Origin: Pseudeuparius sepicola
Lineage: Eukaryota; Arthropoda; Insecta; Coleoptera; Anthribidae
Direction of reading: 5' to 3'
Assembly (NCBI GenBank): GCA_963920635.1
Contig: OY987300.1
Location: 81,755,899-81,819,898, forward strand
DNA length: 64,000 bases
The translations under genes and the position numbers were made by a program. The notes under the pieces are model-generated. The model was not told the DNA's origin and did not search any database. It saw only the letters and a list, made by a program, of their open reading frames with translations. This document shows positions 34,194 through 44,902 of the stretch, in pieces (within the stretch, counting starts at the first letter, position 1; each line of letters begins with the position of its first letter).

Positions 34194-34624
34194 TTCCTAC
34201 TATGAGTAACTTTTATGTATTCGGTTTTGTCGTACTACCTACAACAAATTATTTAATCGGAGAAAAACAAGAAAATAATCCAAAAATCAAAGTAGGCCTA
34301 ACGCTTTCAAATCTTGTACACCTAAGTGACTTCCCAGGATGAACAAATTTCCTTTATAATTTTCATTTCAATATTTCTACAAATAGAAGCAGTTCACTCT
34401 TACGTAAATTAACGTTTCATCAATTTTCTGGTCACCCAGTATACAGGGTGTTTCTAAATTGCACCAAAATAGTTTACCCTCCGAGTTACACCCCTACAAA
34501 TATGAGGGTGGAATTTAGAAACACCCTGTATAAGTAATGTTAACTTTTTCCATGCCAAATTTATTTCAAAAACAAGCAGCCTTTTTTTTATCAAGAATGA
34601 CTTTTTTTAAATGTTCAATCAAAT
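34194..34624 (+). repeat. Right-arm copy of the foldback at 26029-26905, interrupted by an 85-bp element
   Basis: Landmarks shared with 26524-26856 are CAGTTTCCTACT-TGAGTAAC, AAAGTAGGCCT, TTTTCTGG-CACCCAGTATA, and TATCAAGAATGACTTTTT. The interruption at 34444-34528 lies exactly between CACCCAGTATA and TATAAGTAATG. Confidence 0.85.
34444..34528. mobile_element. 85-bp CAGGGTG MITE with TATA target duplication
   Basis: CAGGGTGTTTCTAAATT and its complement AATTTAGAAACACCCTG form the ends. TATA flanks both sides (34440-34443 and 34529-34532). The uninterrupted homologue at 26770 reads CACCCAGTATAAGTAATG, with one TATA. The mirror arm near 26160 also has four bases (TGCA on that strand) in that place. 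This filled/empty comparison gives a 4-bp duplication and precise element borders. Confidence 0.92.
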
Positions 34625-34732
34625 ATGTACATCTCCGGTTATCTTCTTTTTCTACCTTTTGTTTGCCAATTTGTAATTGAATTCTTGTATTCCTTGAGTT
34701 CCAAAAATAAATCTTATATTGACAAAATACAA

Positions 34733-36097
34733 ATTAGTCCAATAAAAATGTGCTCGGCTTATTTTTCCAGGGTCGCTTGGGGACTGCCTCCTGAGTGTTC
34801 AACCAAAATATCACACTCGAACTCCTGGTACGAATTGAGCTATTTGAGCTATAGGGTGGTTTCCTAAACAATATGGGTGGTTTCCTAAAAAAATTTTTAG
34901 AGCAAAACGACCCTAATCAAAGTTGTAGGGGATCAAATTATGAACAACTTTTCTTATAAATTTTTTGTATCTCTAATACATAACGAGTTACAGCGCATTA
35001 CTTTAATGACACAAATTTCGCACGCTGCAGGGGTGGATTCGTAAACATTTTTTTTAAATTACCTAATAAAAGTTTTAGAGGATAAACTCATGGTCAACTT
35101 TTTTTTCTAAACTTTTTTGTGTCTCCAATACTTAATGATTTACAGGGCATTATATTTTTTAATTAATTTTTGTCACATAACAATGTGTCCCGGTTAAGAT
35201 TGAACAGCATGGGGATCTTGCAAACGGTGAGAGATAGAACAGCGGTTAAATGGGAAAAAAGTTGCGCAATTTTAAGGTCAATAAGATGGTATAAACAGAT
35301 TTCTAATATCTTTTTCTTATGGCACTTTTTAACGGGCTTTAAGATGGCGTTTTTAGATTTGTTCTACTCGTACAACATTTCGTTTTTGAGAAACCATCTT
35401 CAACTTTATTTTTTTTAAATACGGACCTGAATTTTTTTTGTAGATTTTGAAAGCACTTTTCATTGCAAACACCATGATGTATGACACGAAATATTTTTAA
35501 AATGTTTTGAGACAATTATACTGAAAATTCATTTTTTCCATTCATTTTTTTCTATTGCGGCCCTGTATTTAATAATAAGAAGTCTAAATATTAATCAGTA
35601 TTGTCAACAATTTAACTTACAGTTTATTTTTACTTCGAAAACTTTATTAGTCTTTGCCGCCTTTTTTTGGTTCTCCGATTGAAAAATAAGTTGTAAGTTA
35701 AATTGTTGACAATACTGATTAATATTTAGTTCTTATTATTAAATACAGGGCATTATAAAAAATGAATGAAAAAAAAGGAATTTTCATTATAATTATTGCC
35801 ATAGAAGTAATGCGCTGTAACTCGTTATGTATTAGAGATACAAAAAAGAATTATAAGGAAAATTTAAAATTTGTTCATATTTTGATCCCCTACAACTTTT
35901 ATTAGAGTCATTTTGCGCTGAAAAATGTTTAGGAAACCACCCATATTGTTTAGGAAATTACCCTGTATATCAATTCGTACCAGGAGTTCGAGAGTTATCT
36001 TTTGGTTGGACACTCAGGAGACAGTCCCCAAGCAACCCCGAAAAAAATCATCCTGTTTGAATTTTTTTTTGCAAAACTGACATCTTTATTGGACTAA
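34733..36097. mobile_element. 1.36-kb palindrome enclosing a second palindrome
   Basis: TTAGTCCAATAAA, GGTCGCTTGGGGACTGCCTC, CTGAGTGTTCAACCAAAA and TCGAACTCCTGGTACGAATT on the left (34733-34840) are mirrored at 35970-36097. Between them, near the symmetry centre, lies the element 34852-35965. There is no CAGGG end at the outer left, so the outer unit's true border is uncertain. Confidence 0.85.
34852..35965. mobile_element. CAGGG-type foldback nested in the palindrome 34733-36097
   Basis: The left end is TAGGGTGGTTTCCTAAACAA (first C mutated) and the right end is TTGTTTAGGAAATTACCCTG, with TA outside on the left and TATA on the right. The arms share GTTGTAGGGGATCAAA and TAACGAGTTACAGCGCATTA. 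A third, inner palindrome at about 35565-35755 (ACTTACA... with TATTAATCAGTATTGTCAAC mirrored) lies near its middle. Confidence 0.85.
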
Positions 36098-36102
36098 ATA
36101 TA

Positions 36103-36610
36103 CAGGGTGTCCAACTTTAAAACTGTACAAATCCGTAAAATCTTCATTTTTGGAGATAATCACCTACACTTTTTTTTGTTTGAAAGGCCTTCAAAAACCG
36201 CTTCTTTTGACCTTCCTGCCATTTTCAAAATGCAAATCCAGGGCCGGCTGCGATTTTTTTATTCCCCTTATTTCCACGAAAACCATTTAGCGATTTTTTT
36301 ATTTAAAATCCGACCACACAGCGTTAATCGGAACACCCCAAAACCCCCATATACCAAATTTGAACAAAAATTATACAGGGAGTTCTATTCTGTAGGGTGC
36401 CAAAGTTGAGCAAAATAGGAATTTTAAAGGCATCTGCCAAGTCAAGTGTACCATGGAATCCCCTCAAAATAGTTGAATGGTCAACAGGACCACTCAAAAT
36501 GTTGGTGTGAAAAGATTTACTACAAAAATATACAGGGTATTTTTCTCTGAGCCATCTCAAAATTCTGAATTTTTATTAAACTTTGTACTGGTCAGGAGTG
36601 CTCTGGAATC
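36103..36610 (+). repeat. Cluster of single CAGGG-type ends
   Basis: CAGGGTGTCCAACTTTAAAA starts at 36103. Further TACAGGG-like strings occur at 36375 (CAGGGAGTTC) and 36532 (CAGGGTATTTTTC). The phrase AAAACCATTTAGCGATTTTT near 36281 recurs in the palindrome at 47655-47965. No right ends are found; these seem to be truncated or partnerless copies. Confidence 0.6.
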
Positions 36611-37304
36611 ATTGAAAAAATATTAATAAACACAAAAGTAATTCATTTCTTTAGAAAATGCCAACCAACAAATAAAAACAATTGAATGATTGGACCTTTC
36701 TCAACAAAGTCACTGTCTACATTCTATTCAATCAAAATGCAAGTTGGCCGTAAACATTTACACGATGGAAACACGTGAACAATTCCGAGGACTAATACGG
36801 GACAGGGCCGCATTAAGGACGATCTCTATGAATTTTATAATATAAAATATTAAAATAATATGCCCCAGTATTAAGAACTTTAAAAACAAACTTTTATGGC
36901 ACACCTAGTCATTCACTTACCTGGAAATTTCTACTATTAACACAAATCGTAGCTCCAACAATTAATAAACAGCGAAAGAATTATATCGGAAAAGTCCACT
37001 TGCAACTCTGTAATAAATAACGACTCGCTGAACTGAAAACTTTATTGCCAACTAGCCAATAGCAAGCCGATCACGTGCTAGCCATGCAACAACTTTTGTT
37101 TATCTTTCACTTGCGTTTAGTTTGAATAGAGTATAAGATGATACATTTTCTGTACGTTTTCTGTTGTGGCACATCAGCCACATTAACCGATATGGCAGGC
37201 TTCTGTATTTTTTAGATTTAGTTCGTTTATAGTATGTGAACCCTGTATAGTAGAACCGAAAAGCATTCGGTCTAGTATAGTATACCCCGTATACAAACAT
37301 ACAC
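36611..37304. other. Unassigned stretch
   Basis: CTTTAAAAACAAACTTTTAT near 36878 resembles the AAGCTTTTATTTAA-type terminus. Otherwise nothing is recognised. Confidence 0.4.
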
Positions 37305-37500
37305 CACAACGCAGTGTTACAGTAGTTTCCGGTTTCGCCCAATGTTGTAGGTATGGCAACTGGAATAATAATAAGGGAAAACAACAGTTGCACTTAGAAA
37401 TAGAACACGTTATGCTTGAGGATAATCCATAACCCTGCAAACACATCAAGTAATTACATTGTAAGGAGACTCTCAAGCAGAATATAGTTTACGTTTACTT
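37305..37500 (+). repeat. Dispersed repeat, direct partner of 25635-25850
   Basis: It has the same ordered landmarks with short deletions. The sequence then runs on as TTCCAGGACACTATTATTGT, which matches 27712-27735 beyond the far side of the composite element. This copy may therefore resemble an arrangement without the intervening 25.85-27.65 kb. Confidence 0.75.
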
Positions 37501-38224
37501 TTCCACCTTTTGTTCCAGGACACTATTATTGTCATGTGTAATAGTTCGTTCTTTCCTTGATCACATTCACATTGGAAGATACTTTTTGCGATTGGCTGTT
37601 ATTCTGATTAACATGTTTCAATTCTCTAAAGACCCGCATAAACTTCATAACGAAATAGCTTCGGTCGCAAAATTCCACGATAGAATATCGGCTTAACAGA
37701 CTGCCATAATAAAATTTATTATACAATAACCCAATACGGCTATTTACTTTATTTTACGTTGCGTCCGTAAGGCTTTTAAACTTAATTCTGCAGTAAAATA
37801 TAAAGTGCACAGTCTGGCAACGCCGTCGGTGAATATTACCGTGATATACATACAGTAGGCAACCAACGATACACATTTCGTGTTTATACAATAGAGAATC
37901 TTATACATTTTTTATTTAGTTGGTAGGGAAATGCGTTTGATTTTTCCCAGCACCGACGATTTTCTTTATTGGAATGTGCCGCGTAATCCGGAAATGCCTT
38001 GGAACGATAAGGGCAAGCATTTCAGGAAGAGGTTTGCGCAGTTTGTATTTCCGGGGAGGCACATTTTGATCCTTATGTTTTCCAGAGAGGCCTAGAAGAG
38101 CACTCTAATGGCTATAGGATGCGGATGCAGTGGTGGTTCTTTGTTTTTAGTGGAAGATGTTGGGGTAGGGTCAACAACCGGGCGTTCCAGAAATTAGTAC
38201 ACAAACAAAATGAAATATAGTGTA
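37501..38224. other. Repeat-derived and unassigned sequence
   Basis: 37685-37785 is the inverted partner of 31075-31185, and 37850-37890 resembles 27455-27500. 37930-38190 is unassigned. Confidence 0.5.
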
Positions 38225-38700
38225 CAGGGTGTCCCATTTTGGGTGTTTTTCTCAAAAATCTCGGTTATTATTAAAGCTAGAGGGTTGCGGTTTTCACGTC
38301 ACTGTACTACTTTTTTGAGAAGAATTTGGTGGACCAACCAGATTTTAGATAAGTTTTATAGTTTCCGCGCATTGGCGCAGGACTGGAAATTTTCGATTTT
38401 TGGAAATCTCTCTCCTGGCTACAACTTATATATATATCGACAAATTTAATCAACTAATTTTATAGATTTTTTGGCGTAGAATCGAATGGAATAATTAGTT
38501 TTTTGGTAGCGTTAATAGTTTTTGAGATATGACCTATGGTTTCCATTTAAAAAAATATATAACTTTGGTTCATATCTCAAAAACTATTAACGTAGATAAT
38601 ATTTTTGACATGAGGTGCAAATAGGGTGAAATTCGATACATGGTGTTGTATGTCGTTTCATATGTTTTCGGGGACAAGGAATTCAATTTTGTCGTTATTT
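38225..38700 (+). repeat. CAGGGTGTCCC left end with an internal hairpin
   Basis: It starts CAGGGTGTCCCATTTTGGGT with TA before it. At 38513-38598 GCGTTAATAGTTTTTGAGAT is mirrored by ATATCTCAAAAACTATTAAC. No right CACCCTG end is present before the THAP exon. Confidence 0.6.
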
Positions 38701-38984
38701 TAGAGAAAAAAAGCCGTCGAGAATGGTTACGATCAAATAGAAGTAATAAGACGCTTCGATATTACGACTTTTACGTTGAACAGATATATTAATAAGTCCG
38801 GGCACTCCGACTTGTGTAAACAAACGTTTCCCTCTTGCCCTCTCCCGCTCCCCTCCTCATCGAGCCGATCGATATCTTATAATATAAGAAAATCAGCTGT
38901 ACACAGTGTAGCTGAGAGCGGTTCGTTCGCATTCTACGGGGTGCGCGCAAAATATTACCGAACGACCGTGACTGTGTTGTAGTG

Positions 38985-39357
38985 ATGCCTAGTAACGCTT
39001 TTTACTGCAGTGCGGATGGCTGTAAAACCAGTTCAAAAGACTATTACCCTAAAAGGTAAGACTGAGTTTGAGGTACCTACCTACAAAAATTAAGACATTT
39101 TTATGTGACATTTGAATACTTAGGTATTGATTGAAGAATAATATAGATATAATATTAAATTTGAAGGTGCCAGCAATGGAAGAATGCCTTAGGGTTCATT
39201 GGAGAACATAAATTTGCGAATATTCCACCTGAAGAGGCATATAATCCTATAAGAATTTGCAAGGCACATTTTGATGATCAGTCATTCACTTCGTCCGGAA
39301 AACGTTTAGTAAAAACTGCTGTCCCCTCGGCTGTCCCATTATTGCTAGAAGCTTATG
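38985..39357 (+). CDS. THAP zinc-finger protein, first two exons (partial)
   Basis: Exon 1 (38985-39055) starts MPSNAFYCSADGCKTSSKDY and ends at a GT donor (AAAAG/GTAAG). Exon 2 (39167-39357) follows an AG acceptor (TTTGAAG) and joins in phase. The joined frame carries a C2CH zinc finger: C8, C13, then C55 and H58 in the segment RICKAHF, with 41 residues between C13 and C55. It also has the tryptophan W28 and an AVPS box near the end, as expected of THAP domains, which bind DNA. Exon 2 ends at a second donor (TTATG/GTAAG). No later exon is recognised before the tandem array at 40.1 kb. THAP domains occur in host regulators and in P-element-type transposases; which this is cannot be decided. 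The preceding 200 bp are GC-richer and may hold the promoter. This is the best coding call in the window. Confidence 0.82.
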
Positions 39358-39670
39358 GTAAGACGCATGCTTGTGTAGGTACGTATGCGTAATATTTTGT
39401 TCTGTATTGTTTTATGTCAATTTAAATATCAAAATATTTACTACAGGATGAAAAAGTAGATATGATTAGTTTAACTCTTTGTCGTTAAATATTTATTTGT
39501 TATTTATGTTTTTATGTTTTTGTCTGCTCTATGTTTTGTTAGGCTTTATTAAAAATGAACGTAAAACATAAAAAATTCCATTTTTATTCATGCTCCAACC
39601 AAAGTCTACAAATAGGTATACTAATATTTGTAGACTTTGGTAAATAATGGAAAGTCAATATGACCCTGCC
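39358..39670. other. Probable intron or flank of the THAP gene
   Basis: AT-rich, beginning with the exon-2 donor. CAAAGTCTACAAATA and its mirror TATTTGTAGACTTTG near 39600-39640 form a short hairpin. Confidence 0.5.
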
Positions 39671-40085
39671 CCCGTATAACTAGCTTGACGGCGATTTCGT
39701 TTAGTCGCCCTCGTAAATGCGAAGCGTGCGAGGTGACGCCGATTTACGACCGGTCGCAAAAAATTGTCGGCTTTTCCGAGAGATCAAAGGAGTGAGCCGA
39801 CTTTAGTATTTCTGGACTTTGATATTGCGGCCAAGACCCCAAATGCGGAATGAAGACATACCCACGGCCGACTGCGTCTGAACCGAGCAATAGTCGCAGA
39901 CGCCTCCCCGCGTTATGCAAATCAGGGGTGGCTGCGGCGCGTTTTGGCGCGTCGTTGTCGCGTCGCGACGCCTGGGGAAGTGCCACCCCGGGCTTAACTC
40001 CCGGTTGACGGTTGGGGGGGAGGAGAGGACTGGGGGGAGTGCCGGGGGGTGCTAATTGTTTTCCGGCCCCTCGGTTCGTTTGCTA
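39671..40085. other. CpG- and GC-rich island
   Basis: Dense in CG dinucleotides (GGCGCGTCG, TCGCGTCGCGACG, GACGGCGATTTCG) and ending in G-runs (GGGGGGG near 40016). Composition is unlike the AT-rich surroundings. The minus-strand 80-codon frame has no recognisable domain. It could be a promoter island or a GC-rich repeat. Confidence 0.6.
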
Positions 40086-40113
40086 ATGTTTACGTCGGGT
40101 GTTTAGCGGGGGT

Positions 40114-41385
40114 GCAAAAGTCGGGGGAGTTTTGAACGTTTTTATAATCGTACGAAGTGTTTTGAAAGGTGGGGTTTTTAGAGAATTTTCTTGCCGATCC
40201 AACGGTGTATCGGTTTTTATTGTAGCTGGAATATTTTGGGAGATACATTGGAAAACGTGTTGCACTGAGACTATTATTATAAATGCAAAATTCGGGGGAA
40301 TTTTGAAGGTTTTTAATATCGTATTAAGACAAGTGTTTTCAAAGGTGGGATTTATAGAGAATTTTCTTGCGGATTCAACGGTGTATCGGCTTTTATTGTA
40401 GCTGGAATATTTTGGGAGATACATTGGAAAACGTGTTGCACTGAGACTATTATTACAAATGCAAAAGTCAGGGGAATTTTGAAGGTTTTTAATATCGTAC
40501 GAAGTGTTTTCAAATGTGGGATTTATAGAGAATTTTCTTGCCGATTCAACGGTGTATCAGTGTTTATTGTAGCTGGAATATTTTGGGAGATACATTGGAA
40601 AACGTGTAGCACTGAGACTATTATTACAAATGCAAAAGTCGGGGGAATTTTGAAGCTTTTTAATATCGTACGAAATGTTTTCAAAGGTGGGATTTATAGA
40701 GAATTTTCTTGCCGATTCAACGGTTTATCGGTTTTTATTGTAGCTGGAATATTTTGGGAGATACATTGGAAAACGTGTTGCACTGAGACTATTATTACAA
40801 ATGCAAAATTCGGGGGAATTGTGAAGGTTTTTAATATCGTACGAAGACAAGTGTTTTCAAAGGTGGGATTTATAGAGAATTTTCTTTCCGATTCAACGGT
40901 GTATCGGTTTTTATTGTAGCTGGAATATTTTGGGAGATACGTTGGAAAACGTGTTGCACTGAGACTATTATTACAAATGCAAAATTCGGGGGAATTGTGA
41001 AGGTTTTTAATATCGTACGAAGACAAGTGTTTTCAAAGATGGGATTTATAGAGAATTTTCTTTCCGATTCAATGGTGTATCGGTTTTTATTGTAGCTGGA
41101 ATATTTTGGGAGATACGTTGGAAAACGTGTAGCACTGAGACTATTATTACAAATGCAAAAGTCAGGGGAATGTTGAAGGTTTTTAATATCGTACGAAGTG
41201 CTTTGAAAGGTGGGGTTTATAGAGAATTTTCTTTCCGATTCAACGGTGTATCGGTTTTTATTGTAGCTGGAATATTTTCTTGCCGATTCAATGGTGTATA
41301 GGTTCTTATAGTAGCTGGAATATTTTGGGAGATACATTGGGAAACGTGTAGCACTATGAGATTATTACAATTGTGAAATAATAAT
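40114..41385 (+). repeat. 171/176-bp tandem array, seven units plus a partial
   Basis: Units start at GCAAAA(G/T)TC-GGGG at 40114, 40285, 40461, 40632, 40803, 40979 and 41155. Lengths are 171, 176, 171, 171, 176, 176; the 5-bp difference lies at CGTACGAAG(ACAAG)TGTTTTC. The last unit is rearranged, repeating TTGCCGATTCAA. Because 171 is divisible by three, long frames run through on both strands and are not evidence of a gene. A core, CGGTGTATCGGTTTTTATTG followed by TAGCTGGAATATTTTGGGAG, is shared with the array at 53.9-55.8 kb. Confidence 0.93.
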
Positions 41386-41827
41386 AATAAAGTTTCAAGT
41401 CTTTTTAAAAGCGCTTTAAACAGGCATTTATAACACATATAAATGAGGCAGGCTCGACAAATGTTCATGTTGCCTATGCCCACATCGCCTTTCCTCTGAC
41501 AAATTCATTTTTAGTCGAATCGAGCCTTTGTAGGTCTTCCATTTTATTATGTAATGGGCATGTCGTTACCGTACCAACGGCGCCGTCCCGCATAACCTTA
41601 TTCCAAATATTTTTCAAACGTTTGAGGGTCCCCCTCAAACGTATATGAAGTGACTCTCCGCTAGAGCTCCCCTGATTGCTGAATTATTCGTGGGCATTTC
41701 CCCGGCTTCTTTTGTTGTAAAAATTCCGAGGGTATATGATATCATATTCCCACTGAATATCTTAGGAGACAATAGGAGTTACTGGAAAAGTTTTTACTAA
41801 TACGACATTTTACAGGAAATATTTTGT
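41386..41827. other. Unassigned stretch after the array
   Basis: No frame or repeat is recognised. GCCGTCCCGCATAACC near 41583 marks a short GC-richer patch. Confidence 0.4.
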
Positions 41828-42064
41828 TAAAAAATATTATGTTTTTACAAGCTTTTATTTAACTGGCCCTGTTAGTGTGTATGTGTGCGTTGAATCTTGC
41901 ATTAGAACCACTTCCTGACATCCGATTGAGCTGAAATTTTGCATACACCTTTAGTTCCGGTGACAATACAATATGCTATACTCAATATTGTAATACTTTC
42001 AAAATGGCCGCCGCCCCAAGATGGCGGATAATGTGTTTTTTGTCAACCCCCTTAATATGGATAA
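41828..42064 (-). repeat. 3' part of a dispersed element, copy B
   Basis: It is the reverse-orientation partner of 10337-10600, from TTTTTACAAGCTTTTATTTA to GTCAACCCCCTTAATATGG. Confidence 0.75.
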
Positions 42065-42450
42065 AAAAAATTATATTTTTACTGATAGAGTAGACTGTCA
42101 CGTACTTCGTGAAAATCTACAGTTCTTGTAAAAAAAACGGTAAAAACACGTTACGCCACGGCCATATAAAAGCGAGGTGTAAAGTGCGGGGCAACGCAAA
42201 GGTTTATGGTACCATTAATTTTTACGAGGGCTCTCTTTTCTAGACAAGGGAAAATCATAAAACACAAATCGAGATTTATAGTTTTCATGCTGAAGATATA
42301 TCGACAAATTATATATAGCACTCGATGGTAAACGTACAACTTCGCAGTTTTTCTATAAAGGATCACCTCGCTTAGTCCAGATGATCACACATTGTGCGGT
42401 CAAAGGTTGCATATAAGCAATTCGATTTTTAACATTTCTCTATAGTATAG
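42065..42450. other. Unassigned stretch
   Basis: Short frames only. It ends at the TA before the large palindrome. Confidence 0.4.
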
Positions 42451-44091
42451 TACAGTAAAACTAACACAAAATTAGGCCAAACCCAAACATAAAAAAAAGT
42501 CCTTTCTAGCGCGAAATAGTTCCATACCCTCCTAAGAGTTAGTACTAAAAAGTTACACCACCATCAGCGTCGGGTTTCGGGGGGGAGGGGTGAAAAGGGC
42601 AGGAAATTCTTATTTTTCACAGTTTTGCGTGAATATCTAGTAAACTATGAGGTTTAGCGCAAACGTCATCCTATACGCAAATGATATACATTAAATTCCG
42701 AACAAGAATTGTTATGTACAGAATTATGGTAAAGTGAACGGTTTCCATGATATGGAGGAGTAAAGATTTCTTTGTTTTTATTTCACGTAGTTTTTGTTGA
42801 AAAAACTTAAAATGATTACAGTATAAATTAGTAACTGAATAATGTATGTAGAATATATATAGATATATCTATGCATATATAGATACATATTACACCCATA
42901 GATTGTTATTTTTGTCACAATATAACCTCATAAGTATATGACTGTAAATATGTCCAATTCAAGTTAGTAGCCTTAGTTAATTTGTACTCACTTTTTGCCC
43001 TCATTCATTATAGCGTTCTGATTTCCATTCGTTCTTTTATGTCAAATCATTCCCATATCTAATTTGTCCATAGCTTGTAAAAATGAGAAAGTCATGAATA
43101 GGAAGCTCTTGTGAAAAACAAGAAAATATATATTAAACAATCCTCATCGTATGCTTCTGCAGAGATGGATGCGTCCAAAACTGCGAGTGTCGAAGAAGTG
43201 GTCTCAATTGTTCAAGTATGTGCAGCAATTGCTTAGGACTTGCATGTCTCAATAGAGATACTGTAATCATCGACGACGATTTAAATGATGATTCTCAAGT
43301 GGACGAAGAGCACGAAGATTTGTTTCCTCTCACCAGCCCGAGTGAACTATTTGGTGCTGACTTATAACGCAATTAATGATTCACCTAAAACTTATAACCT
43401 TTTGTATCATTTTGATTTCCCTCCCATTTTTTCAATATAGATTGTTTAATATATTTTCTTGTTTTTCACATGAGTTTCCTATTCATGACTTTCTCATTTT
43501 TACAAGCTAAGGACAAATTAGATATGGGAACGCTATAATGAATGAGGGCAAAAAGTGAGTACAAATTAACTCAGGCTACTAACTTGTTTTGGACATATTT
43601 ACAGTCATATACTTATGAGGTTATGTTGTGACAAAAAATAACAATCTATGGGTGTAATATGTATCTATATATGCATAGATATATCTATATATATTCTACA
43701 TACATTATTCAGTTACTAATTTATACTGTAATCATTTTAAGTTTTTTCAACAAAAACTACGTGAAATAAAAACAAAGAAATCTTTACCCCTCCATATCAT
43801 GGAAACCGTTCACTTTACCATAATTCTGTATATAACCATTCTTGTTCGGAATTTAATGTATATCATTTGCGTATAGGATGACGTTTACGCTAAACCTCAT
43901 AGTTTACTAGATATTCACGCAAAACTGCGAAAAATAAGAATTTCCTGCCCTTTTCACCCCCTCCCCCCCGAAACCCGACGCTGGTGGTGGCGTAATTTTT
44001 TAGTACTAACTCTTAGGAGGGTATGGAATTATTTAACGCTAGAAAGAACTTTTTTTTTCGGATGTTTGGGTTTTGGCCCAATTTTACTGTA
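42451..44091. mobile_element. 1.64-kb palindrome with CAGTAAAA ends and a coding loop
   Basis: The arms of about 690 bp (42453-43143 and 43440-44089) are near-perfect complements, from CAGTAAAA inward, including TTCTTATTTTTC with GTTTTGCGTGAATATCTAGT, and GAGAAAGTCATGAATAGGAA. The outer bases are TA. The central 300 bp are unique and hold a cysteine-rich reading frame. The arms differ by few changes, which suggests youth or ongoing gene conversion between them. The superfamily is not assigned. Confidence 0.9.
43137..43367 (+). CDS. Cysteine-rich terminal exon in the palindrome loop (partial)
   Basis: An open frame ends at TAA 43365-43367 and has no ATG. A good splice acceptor (ATGCTTCTGCAG, exon from 43163) makes it a plausible last exon. 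It encodes CVQNCECRRSGLNCSSMCSN followed by CLGLAC, with spacing C-x3-C-x-C-x6-C-x3-C-x2-C-x4-C, then an acidic tail (DDDLNDDSQVDEEHEDLF). Similar CxCR...GL.C...C..C tails occur at the ends of uncharacterised transposon-encoded proteins in insects (from memory). No upstream exon is identified, so the gene is likely broken or was captured as an end fragment. Confidence 0.5.
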   Translation, partial: TILIVCFCRDGCVQNCECRRSGLNCSSMCSNCLGLACLNRDTVIIDDDLNDDSQVDEEHEDLFPLTSPSELFGADL

Positions 44092-44744
44092 CCTACTAAT
44101 AGATTTATTAAATACGGTTCTGTCACGGGCGGCGTGGAAGTCAGATAGTCGGTAATTTGTTACGTCGCTGAAAAAAAGGATGAGCGCTATGGAAATCCCA
44201 TTTGCATGCAATAATATTGTTTCAATATGTACCAAAAAAATATATCTCCATTATTCTCGATCCTATTTTTGTGTGTACACTTTTATATTTTTCACAATAA
44301 TATCACCGACCATAGGAGGGTTTATGTTTTCCAATTTTGTGCGAGGATAAAAGATAGCTTGAGGTTCACGTTTGACACGCATATATTTCGTCCCCGGCTC
44401 TTCAAAAAGCTCCATATTTTCACGACAAAAAAGCGTCCCCTTTTGATTAGTCTCTGATGTTAGGCCAATAAATAATATTGTCTTTTTTACTACACCTATT
44501 CTTTCAGACATCGGTTTTCAGTGTGCTGGCATTTTTCCTATCTTCTGCTGTATCTGTTAAAAAAACAAACACAAAATCGTGTTTCTTACACAAATCATCT
44601 AAATTTTCTCTGTAGCGGCTGTAGTTCAACCTGTAAATTATTAATAAATTTATCTTTATAGATGTCTCCTATTATACATAATATACAAGCATCAAAATTA
44701 AAAGTAACTACATAACACTCAGTAAATGTTAAACCATGTTTGTA
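44092..44744. other. Unassigned AT-rich stretch
   Basis: Overlapping frames on both strands at 44227-44511, neither recognisable. Confidence 0.4.
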
Positions 44745-44902
44745 CAGGGTGCCCTAACTTTTGTTTTTCAAATGTAACGACCACTTTTCGGTTATGCGAG
44801 ACGATTCTACTGTTCAAAACCTATTTACTATATCGGCGTTATATTGAAATATTTTATAGTTTTTGAATGATTTGCAAGTATTCGTTTTTTCATCGATTTA
44901 TA

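Noticed and set aside
40099..41337. Long open frames on both strands through the tandem array
   Set aside because: The unit length of 171 is a multiple of three, so any open frame in one unit stays open through the array. Both strands are open and no domain is seen.
40114..41385. CRISPR array
   Set aside because: Units are 171-176 bp and contiguous, with no spacers, in a eukaryotic context.
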